A stretch of 34,013 nt of DNA from CAIKZZ01 sp035524495 (GTDB lineage: Bacteria; Pseudomonadota; Gammaproteobacteria; Steroidobacterales; Steroidobacteraceae): NCBI GenBank assembly GCA_035524495.1, contig DATKOR010000034.1, positions 1-34,013 on the forward strand, in the 5' to 3' direction. This document shows, one piece after another, positions 1 through 7,873 of this stretch. Every line of letters starts with the position of its first letter. The first letter of the stretch is position 1. Made by a program: the position numbers and the translations under genes. The notes beneath the pieces were generated by a model. It was not told where the DNA came from. It worked only from the letters and a program-made list of their open reading frames with translations, and did not search any database.

Positions 1-900
1 GAGCACGAACACGCCGCCCATCACGAACAGCACGATCTCCTGGCGCACGACAACGGCGATCGCGCCGAGCGCGGCGCCGAGTGCGAGCGCGCCGACGTCG
101 CCCATGAACACCTGGGCCGGGTAGGTGTTGAACCACAGGAATCCGAGCCCGGCGCCGACCAGCGTCGCGCAGAAGATCAGCACTTCGCCGACGCCGGCCA
201 CGTGCGGGATCAGCAGGTAGTTGGCGAAAATCGCGTTGCCGGACGCGTAGGCGAACACGCCGAGCGCCCCGGCGACCATCACGGCAGGCATGATCGCGAG
301 GCCGTCGAGGCCGTCGGTCAGGTTCACGGCGTTGCTGCTGCCGACGATCACGAAGTAGCTGAGCACGACAAATCCCACCGGGCCGAGCGGCACGGCGACG
401 TCCTTGAAGACCGGCACGTGCAGCACGGTCGCGACCGGCGTCTGGGCGCTGTAGTAGAGCGCGAACGCCGCGCCGAGTCCGGCAACCGACTGCAGCAGGT
501 ACTTCCAGCGCGCCGGCAGCCCCTTGGAGTTGCCGACCACGAGCTTGAGGTAGTCGTCGTAAAAGCCGATCAGGCCGAAGGCCAGCGTGACGCCGACGAC
601 GATCCACACGTAGCGGTTCGAGAGGTCCGCCCACAGCAGCGTCGAGGCGAGCATGGCGACCAGGATCAGCGCGCCGCCCATCGTCGGCGTGCCCTGCTTC
701 GTCAGGTGCGACTGCGGACCGAGCTCGCGGACGTGCTGGCCGATCTGCCGCGCGGCGAGGCTCTCGATCATGTTCGGGCCGACCACGAGCGCGATCAACA
801 GCGCGGTCAGCGCCGCGAGCACGCCGCGCAGCGTCAGGTACGTGAAGACGCGAAAGCCCGAGTAGTGCGGCAGCAGGATTTCGGCGAGACGGTACAGCAT
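1..900 (-). CDS. mraY: MraY, phospho-MurNAc-pentapeptide transferase (3' end cut by window edge)
   Basis: Integral membrane enzyme that moves phospho-MurNAc-pentapeptide from UDP onto undecaprenyl phosphate, making lipid I. The first 300 residues are visible, of about 360 usual for the family; the end lies beyond position 1. The ATG at 898-900 opens with MLYRLAEILL, typical of the family. Many hydrophobic helices are evident. The catalytic aspartate pair sits at D115/D116 in DDYLK, followed by NLTDGLDGLA and, near the edge, FMGDVGALALG; the C-terminal histidine motif is outside the window. Only 3 bp separate it from the murF stop, so it is probably co-translated as the last visible gene of the dcw operon. 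Identification is secure. Confidence 0.97.
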   Translation of the reverse strand, partial: MLYRLAEILLPHYSGFRVFTYLTLRGVLAALTALLIALVVGPNMIESLAARQIGQHVRELGPQSHLTKQGTPTMGGALILVAMLASTLLWADLSNRYVWIVVGVTLAFGLIGFYDDYLKLVVGNSKGLPARWKYLLQSVAGLGAAFALYYSAQTPVATVLHVPVFKDVAVPLGPVGFVVLSYFVIVGSSNAVNLTDGLDGLAIMPAVMVAGALGVFAYASGNAIFANYLLIPHVAGVGEVLIFCATLVGAGLGFLWFNTYPAQVFMGDVGALALGAALGAIAVVVRQEIVLFVMGGVFVL

Positions 901-903
901 GGC

Positions 904-2283
904 CTAGTGGCTCTCCGCAGTCCGGTTAGGCTCGGGCGCGCGCAGGGCCTCGGCGACGCGCTCGAGGCGGTTCATGCGCGAGCCCTTGATCAGCACGGTC
1001 ACGCCCGCGTGCAGCAGCGGCGCGACGCGCCCGGCGAGCGCCGCGGCGTCCGGGAACCACTCGGCCCCGGCGCCGAACTCGGCGACCGCGTCGCGCGTCA
1101 GCGACCCGATCGCGAACAGCCGCGTGACGCCCGCGGCGCGCGCCTCACGCGCCGCGGCGAGGTGCGCGTCGCGGCTCGCATTGCCGAGCTCGGCCATGTC
1201 GCCGAGCACCAGCCAGCGCTCGCCGCCGGCGGCCGCGAGCACGCCCAAGCCGGCGCTCAGGCTGCTCGGGTTGGCGTTGTAGGAGTCATCGATCAGCACC
1301 GCGCCGCCGCGCGCAGTCTTGAGCTCGAGCCGGCCCCTGACGGGCCGCATCCGGCCGAGCCCCTCGGCGATCGCCGCAAGGTCGGCGCCGGCGGCGTGCG
1401 CCGCGGCCGCGGCGCCGAGCGCGTTGACCACGTTGTGCCGCCCGGCGAGCTCGAGGCGCACGGCGACGCGGCCGACCGGCGTCGCGAGCTCGAACTCCTG
1501 GACCGCGCCGGCGGGGGCTGCGGCCCGCACGGTTCCCGCGACGCGAAACTCCGCCTCGGCGACGAGCCCGAAGCGCAGCCGGCGCGCGGCGCCGCTCAGC
1601 GTCTGCCAGAGCTCGGCGTACGCATCGTCGGCGTTGATGATCGCGGTCGCGCCGGGCTCGAGGCCCGCGAACAGCTCGCCTTCGGCGCGCGCGACGCCTT
1701 CCAGCGAGCCGAAGCCCTCGAGGTGCTCGGCACCGGCGTTGGTGACGATGCCGACCGTCGGCCGCGCGAGCACCACGAGCTCGGCCACCTCGCCCGGATG
1801 GTTCGCGCCGATCTCGATGACGGCGCTCGCATGCGAAGCGTCGAGGCCGAGCAGCGTCAGCGGCACGCCGATGTGGTTGTTGAGCGTGCCGCGCGTCGCG
1901 TGGCACGGGCCCCGGCCCGCGAGCACCGTTGCGATCAGCTCCTTGGTCGTCGTCTTGCCGTTGCTGCCGGCGACCGCGACCAGCGGGATCGCGAACTGGC
2001 TGCGCCAGGCCTCGGCGGCGCGCTGCAGCGCGCGCAGCGTGTCGTCGACGACGATCTGCGGCAGCGCGACCGGCAGCGGCCGCGCGACGACCGCGCCGGC
2101 CGCGCCGCGTGCGGCGGCCGCGGCGACGTAGTCGTGGCCATCGAAGTGCGGCCCGACGAGCGCGATGAACAGCTCGCCGGCGGCGAGCGTGCGCGAGTCG
2201 GTCGAGACCGCCGAGAACGCCGCGTCCGCGCCTTGCAGGCGGCCGCGCATCGCGCTCGCGAAATGCCCGAGCGAGCGCTTCAT
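904..2283 (-). CDS. murF: MurF, UDP-MurNAc-tripeptide--D-Ala-D-Ala ligase
   Basis: Cytoplasmic ATP-dependent Mur ligase that adds D-Ala-D-Ala to the UDP-MurNAc tripeptide, giving the substrate of MraY. It has 459 residues, normal for MurF. The P-loop GSNGKTTTK lies at residues 106-114, the central domain has the LNNHIGVPLTLL segment typical of MurF, and the C-terminal domain contains IDDSYNANPSS and LGDMAELG. The start is ATG 2281-2283, which overlaps the murE stop as ATGA and so indicates translational coupling. A longer reading of the same frame upstream is only murE antiphase and was discarded. Order murE-murF-mraY is standard dcw. Confidence 0.97.
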   Translation of the reverse strand: MKRSLGHFASAMRGRLQGADAAFSAVSTDSRTLAAGELFIALVGPHFDGHDYVAAAAARGAAGAVVARPLPVALPQIVVDDTLRALQRAAEAWRSQFAIPLVAVAGSNGKTTTKELIATVLAGRGPCHATRGTLNNHIGVPLTLLGLDASHASAVIEIGANHPGEVAELVVLARPTVGIVTNAGAEHLEGFGSLEGVARAEGELFAGLEPGATAIINADDAYAELWQTLSGAARRLRFGLVAEAEFRVAGTVRAAAPAGAVQEFELATPVGRVAVRLELAGRHNVVNALGAAAAAHAAGADLAAIAEGLGRMRPVRGRLELKTARGGAVLIDDSYNANPSSLSAGLGVLAAAGGERWLVLGDMAELGNASRDAHLAAAREARAAGVTRLFAIGSLTRDAVAEFGAGAEWFPDAAALAGRVAPLLHAGVTVLIKGSRMNRLERVAEALRAPEPNRTAESH

Positions 2284-3773
2284 CGGGCAGCCTCCGCGAG
2301 TGCGCGCGCGACGTCGCGGTCGCTGTAGGCGCGCCGCTCGGCGCCGATGATCTGGTAGTCCTCGTGCCCCTTGCCGGCGATCACGACGACATCGCCGGCC
2401 CGCGCGGTCGTCGCCGCAAAGCGGATCGCGCTCGCGCGGTCGCGCTCCACGTGCGCCGGCACGCGGCCGCTCAGCGCCGCGGTGATCATCGCGATGATCC
2501 GGTCCGGGTCCTCGGTGCGCGGGTTGTCGTCGGTGACCACCAGCCGGTCGGCGCCCGCCTCGGCGGCCTTGGCCATCAGCGGCCGCTTGCCGGTGTCGCG
2601 ATCGCCGCCGCAGCCGAACACGCACCACAGCGCGCCGTGCGCGTGCGGGCGCAGCGCCGCGAGCACCTTGGCGAGCGCGTCGGGGGAGTGCGCGTAGTCG
2701 ACCACCAGCGTCGGGCCGTGCGCGCCGAGCGCGAACGTCTCCATGCGCCCCGGCGGCGGGCGCGCCGCGCCGAGCGCCTCGAGCGCCGCCGCGAGCGGCT
2801 GGCCTGCGGCGAGCAGGAGCCCGAGCGCGACGAGGAGGTTCTCGGCGTTGAACGCGCCGATCAGCGGCGAGCGCAGCCGGAAGGGCCCGGCATGGGTGCT
2901 TCCGGTCAGCAGCAGGCCGTCGGAGCGGCCCTCGACCGCGGTCGCGGTGACGTGCCGCCCGAGCGGCGGCGGCGCGCCGATCGCGACCCGCGTCAGCTCG
3001 ACGCCGGGCGGCAGCCGCTGCGCGAGCCCGCGCCCGAATTCGTCGCCGACGTGGATGATCGCGTGCTCGACGCCGCGGCCGTGGAACAGCCGCTCCTTGG
3101 CCGCGCCATAGGCGGCCATCGTGCCGTGGTAGTCGAGGTGATCGCGCGTCAGGTTCGTGAACGCGGTCAGCGGGGTGCGCACGCCGGCGACGCGCTCCTG
3201 GTCGAGCGCGTGCGAGGAGACCTCCATGCCGACGTGGCGCGCGCCACGGTCGATGAGCGCGCGCAGCGCGCGGTGCACCGAGACCGCGTCCATCGTCGTG
3301 TGGCTGGTCGCGGTCAGCGCCGGCGGGCGACCCTGGCCGAGCGTGCCGAGGTAGGCGCCGTCGGCGCCGCGGCAGACCGCGTAGAGCCACGCGCAGGTCG
3401 TCTTGCCGTTGGTGCCGGTGATGGCGGCGACGTCGGCCTCGGCGGAGGGCTCGCCGTAGAAGCGGTCGGCGACGTCGCCGAGCTCAGGACGCAGGCCCGG
3501 CACCGACACCGCGGTCACCGACGGCGGCAGCGGCGGCAGTGCGCGGCCCTCGGCCGGGTCCCAGATCACGGCGACCGCGCCGCGCGCGATGGCCTCGTCG
3601 AGATGATCGAGGCCGTGCGTCGTGCGGCCGGCGAGCGCGACGAACGCATCGCCGTGCTGCACCTCGCGGCTGTCGAGCGTGAGGTTGCGAACCGCGATGC
3701 GCGGTGCGGCGACGAGCCCGGCGAGCAGCCACGCGAGCTCGACCCCTTCGCGCGGCGAGGTCGCGGCGTTCAT
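2280..3773 (-). CDS. murE: MurE, UDP-MurNAc-dipeptide--meso-diaminopimelate ligase
   Basis: Cytoplasmic Mur ligase adding the third residue of the peptidoglycan stem peptide; 497 residues. The ATP loop GTNGKTT is at residues 120-126, and a lysine in AAKERLF (K226) fits the carbamylated Mur-ligase lysine. The substrate-selecting motif DNPR is at 416-419, followed by EDPDRII; DNPR is the known signature for meso-diaminopimelate rather than lysine, so the wall is predicted to be of the DAP type. GKGHEDYQ follows at 468-474. The ATG at 3771-3773 overlaps the ftsI stop by 4 bp, and the stop overlaps murF by 4 bp. Confidence 0.97.
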   Translation of the reverse strand: MNAATSPREGVELAWLLAGLVAAPRIAVRNLTLDSREVQHGDAFVALAGRTTHGLDHLDEAIARGAVAVIWDPAEGRALPPLPPSVTAVSVPGLRPELGDVADRFYGEPSAEADVAAITGTNGKTTCAWLYAVCRGADGAYLGTLGQGRPPALTATSHTTMDAVSVHRALRALIDRGARHVGMEVSSHALDQERVAGVRTPLTAFTNLTRDHLDYHGTMAAYGAAKERLFHGRGVEHAIIHVGDEFGRGLAQRLPPGVELTRVAIGAPPPLGRHVTATAVEGRSDGLLLTGSTHAGPFRLRSPLIGAFNAENLLVALGLLLAAGQPLAAALEALGAARPPPGRMETFALGAHGPTLVVDYAHSPDALAKVLAALRPHAHGALWCVFGCGGDRDTGKRPLMAKAAEAGADRLVVTDDNPRTEDPDRIIAMITAALSGRVPAHVERDRASAIRFAATTARAGDVVVIAGKGHEDYQIIGAERRAYSDRDVARALAEAAR

Positions 3774-5494
3774 CGGCTGCTCGCCTGCACCAACGTCGCC
3801 GACGGCACGTTGCTGAGGTCATCGGGCGGCACGGCGAGCAGGCGCAGCGCGCCGGCCATCACCGCCGAGAACACCGGCGCCGCGACGTCGCCGCCGTGGT
3901 ACTTGCCGTTGCTCGGCTCGTCGATGACGACGACCGCCGCGAGCCGCGGCTGCGAGGCGGGCACGACGCCGCCGAACACCGCCATGTAACGGTCGGTCGA
4001 GTAGCCGCCGACGGTCGACTTCCACGCGGTGCCGGTCTTGCCGGCGATCCGATAGCCACGCACCGCGGCGCGCGTGCCGGTGCCGCTCGTGACGACGGTC
4101 TCGAGCAGGTGGATCAGGTCGCGGCACACCTGCGGATCGAGCACCTGATCGCCCGCGACCGGCCCGTCGACGCGCCGGAAGGTCAGCGGCCGGCGCACGC
4201 CGAGGGCGCCGAGCGTCGCGTACGCCTGCGCGAGCTGCAGCGGAGTGACCGAGAGCCCGTAGCCGTGCGCGAGCGTCGCGACGGTGAGGTCGCGCCAGTT
4301 CGAGTAGTGCGACAGCAGCCCGGCCGACTCGCCCGGGAAGCCGGTCGCCGACACCTGGCCGAAGCCGAGGCCGGTCAGCGTGTTCCAGATCGTCGCCTTG
4401 TCGAGCGCGAGCGCGATGTGCGCCATGCCGACGTTCGAGGACTTCGCGAGGATCGTCGCGATGTCGACCGCGCCTAAGTTGTGCTCGTCCTCGATGACCT
4501 TGACGCCCACCTTGATGAAGCCGGGGCTCGTGTCGATGATCGCGTTCGGCTTGAGCTTGCCCGAGGCGAGCGCGGTCGCGACGAAGAACGGCTTGATCGA
4601 GGACCCGGGCTCGAAGATGTCGGTCGCCGCGCGGTTGCGGTAGCGCGCGACCTCGAACTGCGTGCGGTCGTTGGGATTGAACGACGGCTGGTTGACCATG
4701 GCGAGGATCTCGCCGGTCCTGACGTCGACGACGACCGCCGAGCCGGCGCGCGCCTGGAATTCGTGGATCGCGCTCTTGAGCTCGCGGTACGCGAGGTACT
4801 GGATCCGCAGGTCGAGGCTAGTGACCAGGTCCTCGCCGGGCCGCGGCGGGCGCACGCTGTCGACGTTCTCGACGAAGCGGCCGTAGCGGTCCTGGATCAC
4901 GCGCTTGAGGCCGTCCTCGCCGGAGAGCTTCTGCTCGTAGGCGAGCTCGAGTCCCTCCTGGCCCTGGTCGGCCTCGCCGGTGAAGCCGAGCAGGTGACCG
5001 GTGACCTCGCCCGCCGGGTAGAAGCGGCGGTACTCGCGCGCGAGGTACACGCCCGGGATCTGCATCGACCTGACGCGCTCGGCCTCATCCGGCTGCAGTT
5101 GCTTGGCGAGCACCAGGTACTGGGAGTCGAGGTTCGAGGTCACGCGCCGCGTCAGCCAGTCGGAGTCGCGCGCCAGCGCCTTCGCGAGCCGCGGCAGCTG
5201 CTCCGGCGAGTCGGCGAGCTCGCTCGCGTTGGCCCACACCGTGTCGACCGGCGTGCTGACCGCGAGCGGGTCCCCGAAGCGGTCGACGATCTGGCCGCGG
5301 TGCGCCGGGATGCGGGCGTTGCGCATGTAGCGCTCGGCGCCCTGCTCGGCGAGGAACACGTGCTTGGTGACCTGCAGGTTCACGGCGCGGAACACGATCG
5401 CCCCGGCGCACAGCGCGAGCGCACCCATCACGAACCAGCCCCGCGTCCGGAACTGGCGCGCCGCGTTCTGCGCCTCGGTGCGCTTCCACTTCAT
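3770..5494 (-). CDS. ftsI: FtsI (PBP3), septal peptidoglycan transpeptidase
   Basis: Class B penicillin-binding protein that cross-links septal peptidoglycan with FtsW in the divisome. It has 574 residues. After a short cytoplasmic arm comes one membrane anchor at about residues 20-40, then the dimerisation domain with RIPAHRGQIVDRFG, then the transpeptidase domain. The three penicillin-binding motifs are intact: SSIK with nucleophile S298, SSN at 352-354 and KTG at 486-488. The start is the ATG at 5492-5494 overlapping the ftsL stop; upstream sequence in the same frame is antiphase to ftsL. The protein ends shortly after the catalytic domain, with no PASTA domain, as in Gram-negative FtsI. 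Confidence 0.97.
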   Translation of the reverse strand: MKWKRTEAQNAARQFRTRGWFVMGALALCAGAIVFRAVNLQVTKHVFLAEQGAERYMRNARIPAHRGQIVDRFGDPLAVSTPVDTVWANASELADSPEQLPRLAKALARDSDWLTRRVTSNLDSQYLVLAKQLQPDEAERVRSMQIPGVYLAREYRRFYPAGEVTGHLLGFTGEADQGQEGLELAYEQKLSGEDGLKRVIQDRYGRFVENVDSVRPPRPGEDLVTSLDLRIQYLAYRELKSAIHEFQARAGSAVVVDVRTGEILAMVNQPSFNPNDRTQFEVARYRNRAATDIFEPGSSIKPFFVATALASGKLKPNAIIDTSPGFIKVGVKVIEDEHNLGAVDIATILAKSSNVGMAHIALALDKATIWNTLTGLGFGQVSATGFPGESAGLLSHYSNWRDLTVATLAHGYGLSVTPLQLAQAYATLGALGVRRPLTFRRVDGPVAGDQVLDPQVCRDLIHLLETVVTSGTGTRAAVRGYRIAGKTGTAWKSTVGGYSTDRYMAVFGGVVPASQPRLAAVVVIDEPSNGKYHGGDVAAPVFSAVMAGALRLLAVPPDDLSNVPSATLVQASSR

Positions 5495-5766
5495 GGCTGG
5501 ACGATCTTCACTTCGGTGGCGTTCGGCAGCGTCATGTGCAGCTGGCGGTTCGCGACCTGCTCGACGAAGCCGTGCGCGCTCCACGCGCTCTGCTCGAGCT
5601 CGAGCCGGCCCCACTCGATGTTCAGCTGGTCGCGCTCGGTCGAGAGCTTCTCGAGCTCGACGAAGAGCGTGCGGGCCTGGTGCTTGACGTACACGACGCC
5701 GGCGGCCGAGCCGAGCACCGCGAGCCACAGCATCGCGATCGCGACCATGAGCACCCGCCGGCTCAC
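5491..5766 (-). CDS. ftsL: FtsL, bitopic cell-division protein
   Basis: Small divisome protein that forms a complex with FtsB and FtsQ and activates FtsWI. The preferred start is the GTG at 5764-5766, overlapping the rsmH stop as GTGA and giving 91 residues; an ATG six codons later is possible. The open frame extends further upstream but that part is antiphase to rsmH and compositionally unlike FtsL. The layout is classic: SRR at the N-terminus, one membrane helix (about MVAIAMLWLAVLGSAAGV), then a periplasmic coiled coil with leucine heptads (LFVELEKLSTERDQLNIEW) and the SAHGFVEQVA segment. The sequence family diverges strongly, so identity rests on topology and position between rsmH and ftsI. 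Confidence 0.92.
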   Translation of the reverse strand: MSRRVLMVAIAMLWLAVLGSAAGVVYVKHQARTLFVELEKLSTERDQLNIEWGRLELEQSAWSAHGFVEQVANRQLHMTLPNATEVKIVQP

Positions 5767-6701
5767 GCGCGCACCTTGCGCGCGACGCGCAGCACCGCGC
5801 TGCGGGCGCGCGGATTCGCGACGACCTCGGCCGCCGAGGCGTGCTGCGCCTTGCCGACGAGCGCCAGCAGCGGGCGCGCCTCTTCCGGCGCGTTCGGCAG
5901 CCCGCGCCACACCGGATCCCCGAGCGCGTACGCGCGCATGAAGCGCTTCACGCGCCGGTCCTCTAGCGAGTGGAAGCTGATCACCGCGAGCCGGCCGTCG
6001 GGCGCGAGCGCCGCGAGCGCCGCTGCGAGGCCTTGCTCAATGAGCTCGAGCTCGCGGTTGACGCGGATCCGAAGCGCCTGGAACGTGCGCGTCGCCGGGT
6101 GCTTGCCGGGCTCGCGCAGCCGCGCCGGGATCGCCGCGCTGACGAGGTCGGCGAGCGCGCCGGTCGTCGACAGCGGCGCGCGCGCACGTGCCTCGACGAT
6201 CGAGCGCGCGATGCGCCGGGCGTAGCGCTCCTCGCCGTAGTCGGCGATCACGCTCGCAATCTCCGCTTCGGACGCGCCGGCGAGGAACTCGGCCGCGCTC
6301 CCGCCGCTGCCGGGATCCATGCGCATGTCGAGCGGTCCGTCGCGCAGGAAGCTGAAGCCGCGCGCCGGATCGTCGAGCTGCGGCGAGGAGACGCCGAGGT
6401 CGAGCAGCACGCCGTCGGCAACGCCGCGGCCGGCGAGCTCGGCGATGCGGTCGAAGGTGGCGTGGTGGATGCGGACACGCGGGTCGCGGCCGAATTGGCG
6501 CTGCGCGTCGTCGATGGCCTCAGGATCTCGATCCAGAACAACGAGTCGTCCCCCCGCACCCAATCGAGCGAGCACCGCTCGTGCGTGCCCACCGCGCCCG
6601 TACGTCCCGTCGACGTACATTCCCTCCGGCCGGATGGCGAGGCCGGCGAGCGTCTCCTCCAGCAGCACCGGCGCGTGCGCCGGCTCTGCTTCGGTCGCCA
6701 T
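5763..6701 (-). CDS. rsmH: RsmH (MraW), 16S rRNA C1402 N4-methyltransferase
   Basis: SAM-dependent methyltransferase that modifies N4 of C1402 in 16S rRNA; its partner RsmI, for the 2'-O position of the same base, lies 1.2 kb upstream. It has 312 residues. The SAM-binding motif DGTYGRGGH spans 31-39, with VVLDRDPEA following, then LLDLGVSSPQLDDPARGFSF, FQALRIRVNRELELI and ISFHSLEDRRVKRF, all RsmH signatures. The start is the ATG at 6699-6701, 2 bp after the mraZ stop. A longer open frame reaching 7274 is antiphase to mraZ and was not used. Confidence 0.97.
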   Translation of the reverse strand: MATEAEPAHAPVLLEETLAGLAIRPEGMYVDGTYGRGGHARAVLARLGAGGRLVVLDRDPEAIDDAQRQFGRDPRVRIHHATFDRIAELAGRGVADGVLLDLGVSSPQLDDPARGFSFLRDGPLDMRMDPGSGGSAAEFLAGASEAEIASVIADYGEERYARRIARSIVEARARAPLSTTGALADLVSAAIPARLREPGKHPATRTFQALRIRVNRELELIEQGLAAALAALAPDGRLAVISFHSLEDRRVKRFMRAYALGDPVWRGLPNAPEEARPLLALVGKAQHASAAEVVANPRARSAVLRVARKVRA

Positions 6702-6703
6702 CG

Positions 6704-7156
6704 CTACAGCGACAGCGACTCGAGGTCCGGCGGCAGCTCGGCCGGCATGCCCTCGTCCTTGAGCCATTCGTCGCGCCGCTGCGTCCAGCGCGCCTCGTCC
6801 CACAGCTCGAACCGGTTGCCCTGCCCGAGCAGCACGGCGGCGCGCGTGAGCCCCGCGAAGCTGCGCAGCTCCGCCGGCAGCAGCACGCGGCCGTGGCCGT
6901 CGAGTTCGAGGTCGGTCGCATGACCGACCATCAGGCGCTGCATGCGCCGCGACTGCGCGTTCAGCGCCGGCAGCCGCATCAGCTTTCGCTCGATCTCTTC
7001 CCAGTCCGGGAGCGGATAGAGGAGCAGGCACTGGTCGCGGTCGATCGTGACCACGAGGCGCCCGTTCGAGCGCTCGATCAGGCGGTCGCGGTACCGGGTC
7101 GGCATGACCATCCGGCCCTTGGCATCGAGCGTGACTTGATTGGCGCCGCGGAACAC
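6704..7156 (-). CDS. mraZ: MraZ, transcriptional regulator of the dcw cluster
   Basis: DNA-binding protein of the AbrB-like/MraZ fold that assembles into rings and controls its own dcw promoter. It has 150 residues, the usual length. Two copies of the swapped-hairpin domain are visible: VTLDAKGRMVMPTRYRDRL near residues 8-26 and LELDGHGRVLLPAELR near 81-97. The start codon is GTG at 7154-7156 (GTG TTC CGC GGC), the normal MFRG N-terminus of the family; the upstream leader shows only a weak Shine-Dalgarno. The three GTGG-type repeats at 7186-7210 just upstream are the expected autoregulatory target. Confidence 0.96.
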   Translation of the reverse strand: MFRGANQVTLDAKGRMVMPTRYRDRLIERSNGRLVVTIDRDQCLLLYPLPDWEEIERKLMRLPALNAQSRRMQRLMVGHATDLELDGHGRVLLPAELRSFAGLTRAAVLLGQGNRFELWDEARWTQRRDEWLKDEGMPAELPPDLESLSL

Positions 7157-7185
7157 GTTTTAGCTGGGACCGGGCCCCATTCCTC

Positions 7186-7210
7186 CCCACTTTCTCCCAC
7201 TCGCGACCAC
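7186..7210 (-). promoter_or_regulatory. MraZ operator: three 10-bp-phased GTGGN repeats
   Basis: Reading the minus strand, GTGGT (7210-7206), GTGGG (7200-7196) and GTGGG (7190-7186) follow each other with 5-bp spacers, a 10-bp period. MraZ in Escherichia coli and Mycoplasma is known to bind such TGGGN-N5 repeats upstream of its own gene. The first repeat shares two bases with the -10 box, so bound MraZ would cover the start site and repress. The outermost repeat deviates at its last base (GTGGT). Confidence 0.85.
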
Positions 7211-7237
7211 TATAGGGGCAAGCCCCGAGCAGGTCAA
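7209..7237 (-). promoter_or_regulatory. sigma70 promoter of the dcw cluster (Pmra)
   Basis: On the minus strand a -35 hexamer TTGACC (7237-7232) is followed after exactly 17 bp by a -10 hexamer TATAGT (7214-7209). This is one of the best matches to the sigma70 consensus in the window and lies in its clearest AT-rich intergenic patch. The predicted transcript starts near 7202, leaving a leader of about 45 nt before the mraZ GTG. Position and quality make it the likely promoter of the whole mraZ-to-mraY operon. Confidence 0.85.
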
Positions 7238-7454
7238 CGCTCGGGAGGCTATTTTTTCCTGTGACGACAATCACTTACCGGGGACTGCTGCGACGCGCCC
7301 CAGATTATGAAAGACGCCAGAATCAGCAGCTTACGGCGCGATCTTTGAGCGTTATGTCAGAACGCAGCAAGAAACGGGCCATGGGGCGCCGCGCAGAACT
7401 GCGACGCGCGTCACACGGACCCCGGCGCGGACGCGCCGGGAGGTGCCGGAAGGA
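7238..7454. other. Non-coding interval between rnpB and the dcw promoter
   Basis: About 220 bp with no convincing gene. A 70-codon frame on the plus strand starting at GTG 7261 runs into rnpB antisense and lacks a ribosome site, so it was not called. The interval contains a run of six T at 7253-7258 close to the -35 box and the GC-rich hairpin annotated at 7421-7440 near the 3' end of rnpB. I see nothing else in it. Confidence 0.6.
7421..7440 (-). terminator. Possible terminator hairpin after rnpB
   Basis: CCCGGCGC (7421-7428) and GCGCCGGG (7433-7440) form a perfect 8-bp stem with a GGAC loop, about 15 nt beyond the predicted 3' end of rnpB. There is no T-run after it on the minus strand, so it may be a processing or stabilising stem or a weak terminator rather than a canonical intrinsic one. 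Confidence 0.35.
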
Positions 7455-7838
7455 GGTGGGAGTCGGCCGGTAAGCCGGGTTCTGTCGTGGGCAACCATTC
7501 CTCTGGGATGCACGTCGCCGTGCACCTCGAGCGGCCTACCCGGGAACGCGCGCGGGCCGCGCGCTGCCGATCGGAGCGGACTCCGATCGACCCGTTCCCC
7601 TATTTGGCCTTGCTCCGGGCGGGGTTTGCCGTGCCACGCCTGTTACCAGGCGCGCGGTGCGCTCTTACCGCACCATTTCACCCTTGCCAGCCGCGGGCGG
7701 ACCCGCGGCTTCGGCGGTTTGCTTTCTGTTGCACTTTCCGTGGGCTCGCGCCCCCCAGGCGTTACCTGGCGCCCTGCCCTATGGAGCCCGGACTTTCCTC
7801 CCGCGGACGAGCCGCGAGCGGCTGCCTGGCCGACTCCC
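7455..7838 (-). ncRNA. rnpB: RNase P RNA, bacterial type A
   Basis: Catalytic RNA of RNase P, which removes 5' leaders from pre-tRNAs. On the minus strand the 5' end GGGAGTCGGCC pairs with GGCCGACTCCC at the 3' end (7458-7468), an 11-bp P1 helix. Conserved blocks are present in order: GAGGAAAGTCCGGGCTCC (7800-7783), GGCGCCAGGTAACGCCTGG with its neighbouring GGGCGC, CAGAAAGCAAACCGCC, and near the 3' end ACAGAACCCGGCTTA followed by CCGGCC. Length is about 384 nt, typical of type A. The 5' end was set by P1 and by the promoter at 7845-7873; the 3' end is uncertain by a few bases. Location between rsmI and mraZ is usual in gammaproteobacteria. Confidence 0.95.
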
Positions 7839-7844
7839 ACGTGC

Positions 7845-7873
7845 ACGATAGGGCCGTGGGATCCGAACCTCAA
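7845..7873 (-). promoter_or_regulatory. Promoter of rnpB inside the end of rsmI
   Basis: Minus strand: -35 TTGAGG (7873-7868), 17-bp spacer, -10 TATCGT (7850-7845). The predicted start, about 7 nt downstream, coincides with the first G of the P1 helix at 7838. The -35 box overlaps the stop codon of rsmI (7870-7872), so the end of the rsmI frame and the promoter share sequence. Confidence 0.6.

Noticed and set aside
202..2328. 708-codon open frame on the plus strand over mraY and murF
   Set aside because: Arg/Ala/Asp-rich translation without domain signatures; it is the antisense shadow of two well-identified Mur genes, expected at this GC content.
7261..7473. 70-codon frame beginning at GTG between mraZ and rnpB
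   Set aside because: No ribosome site, runs into rnpB antisense, and the product has basic random composition.
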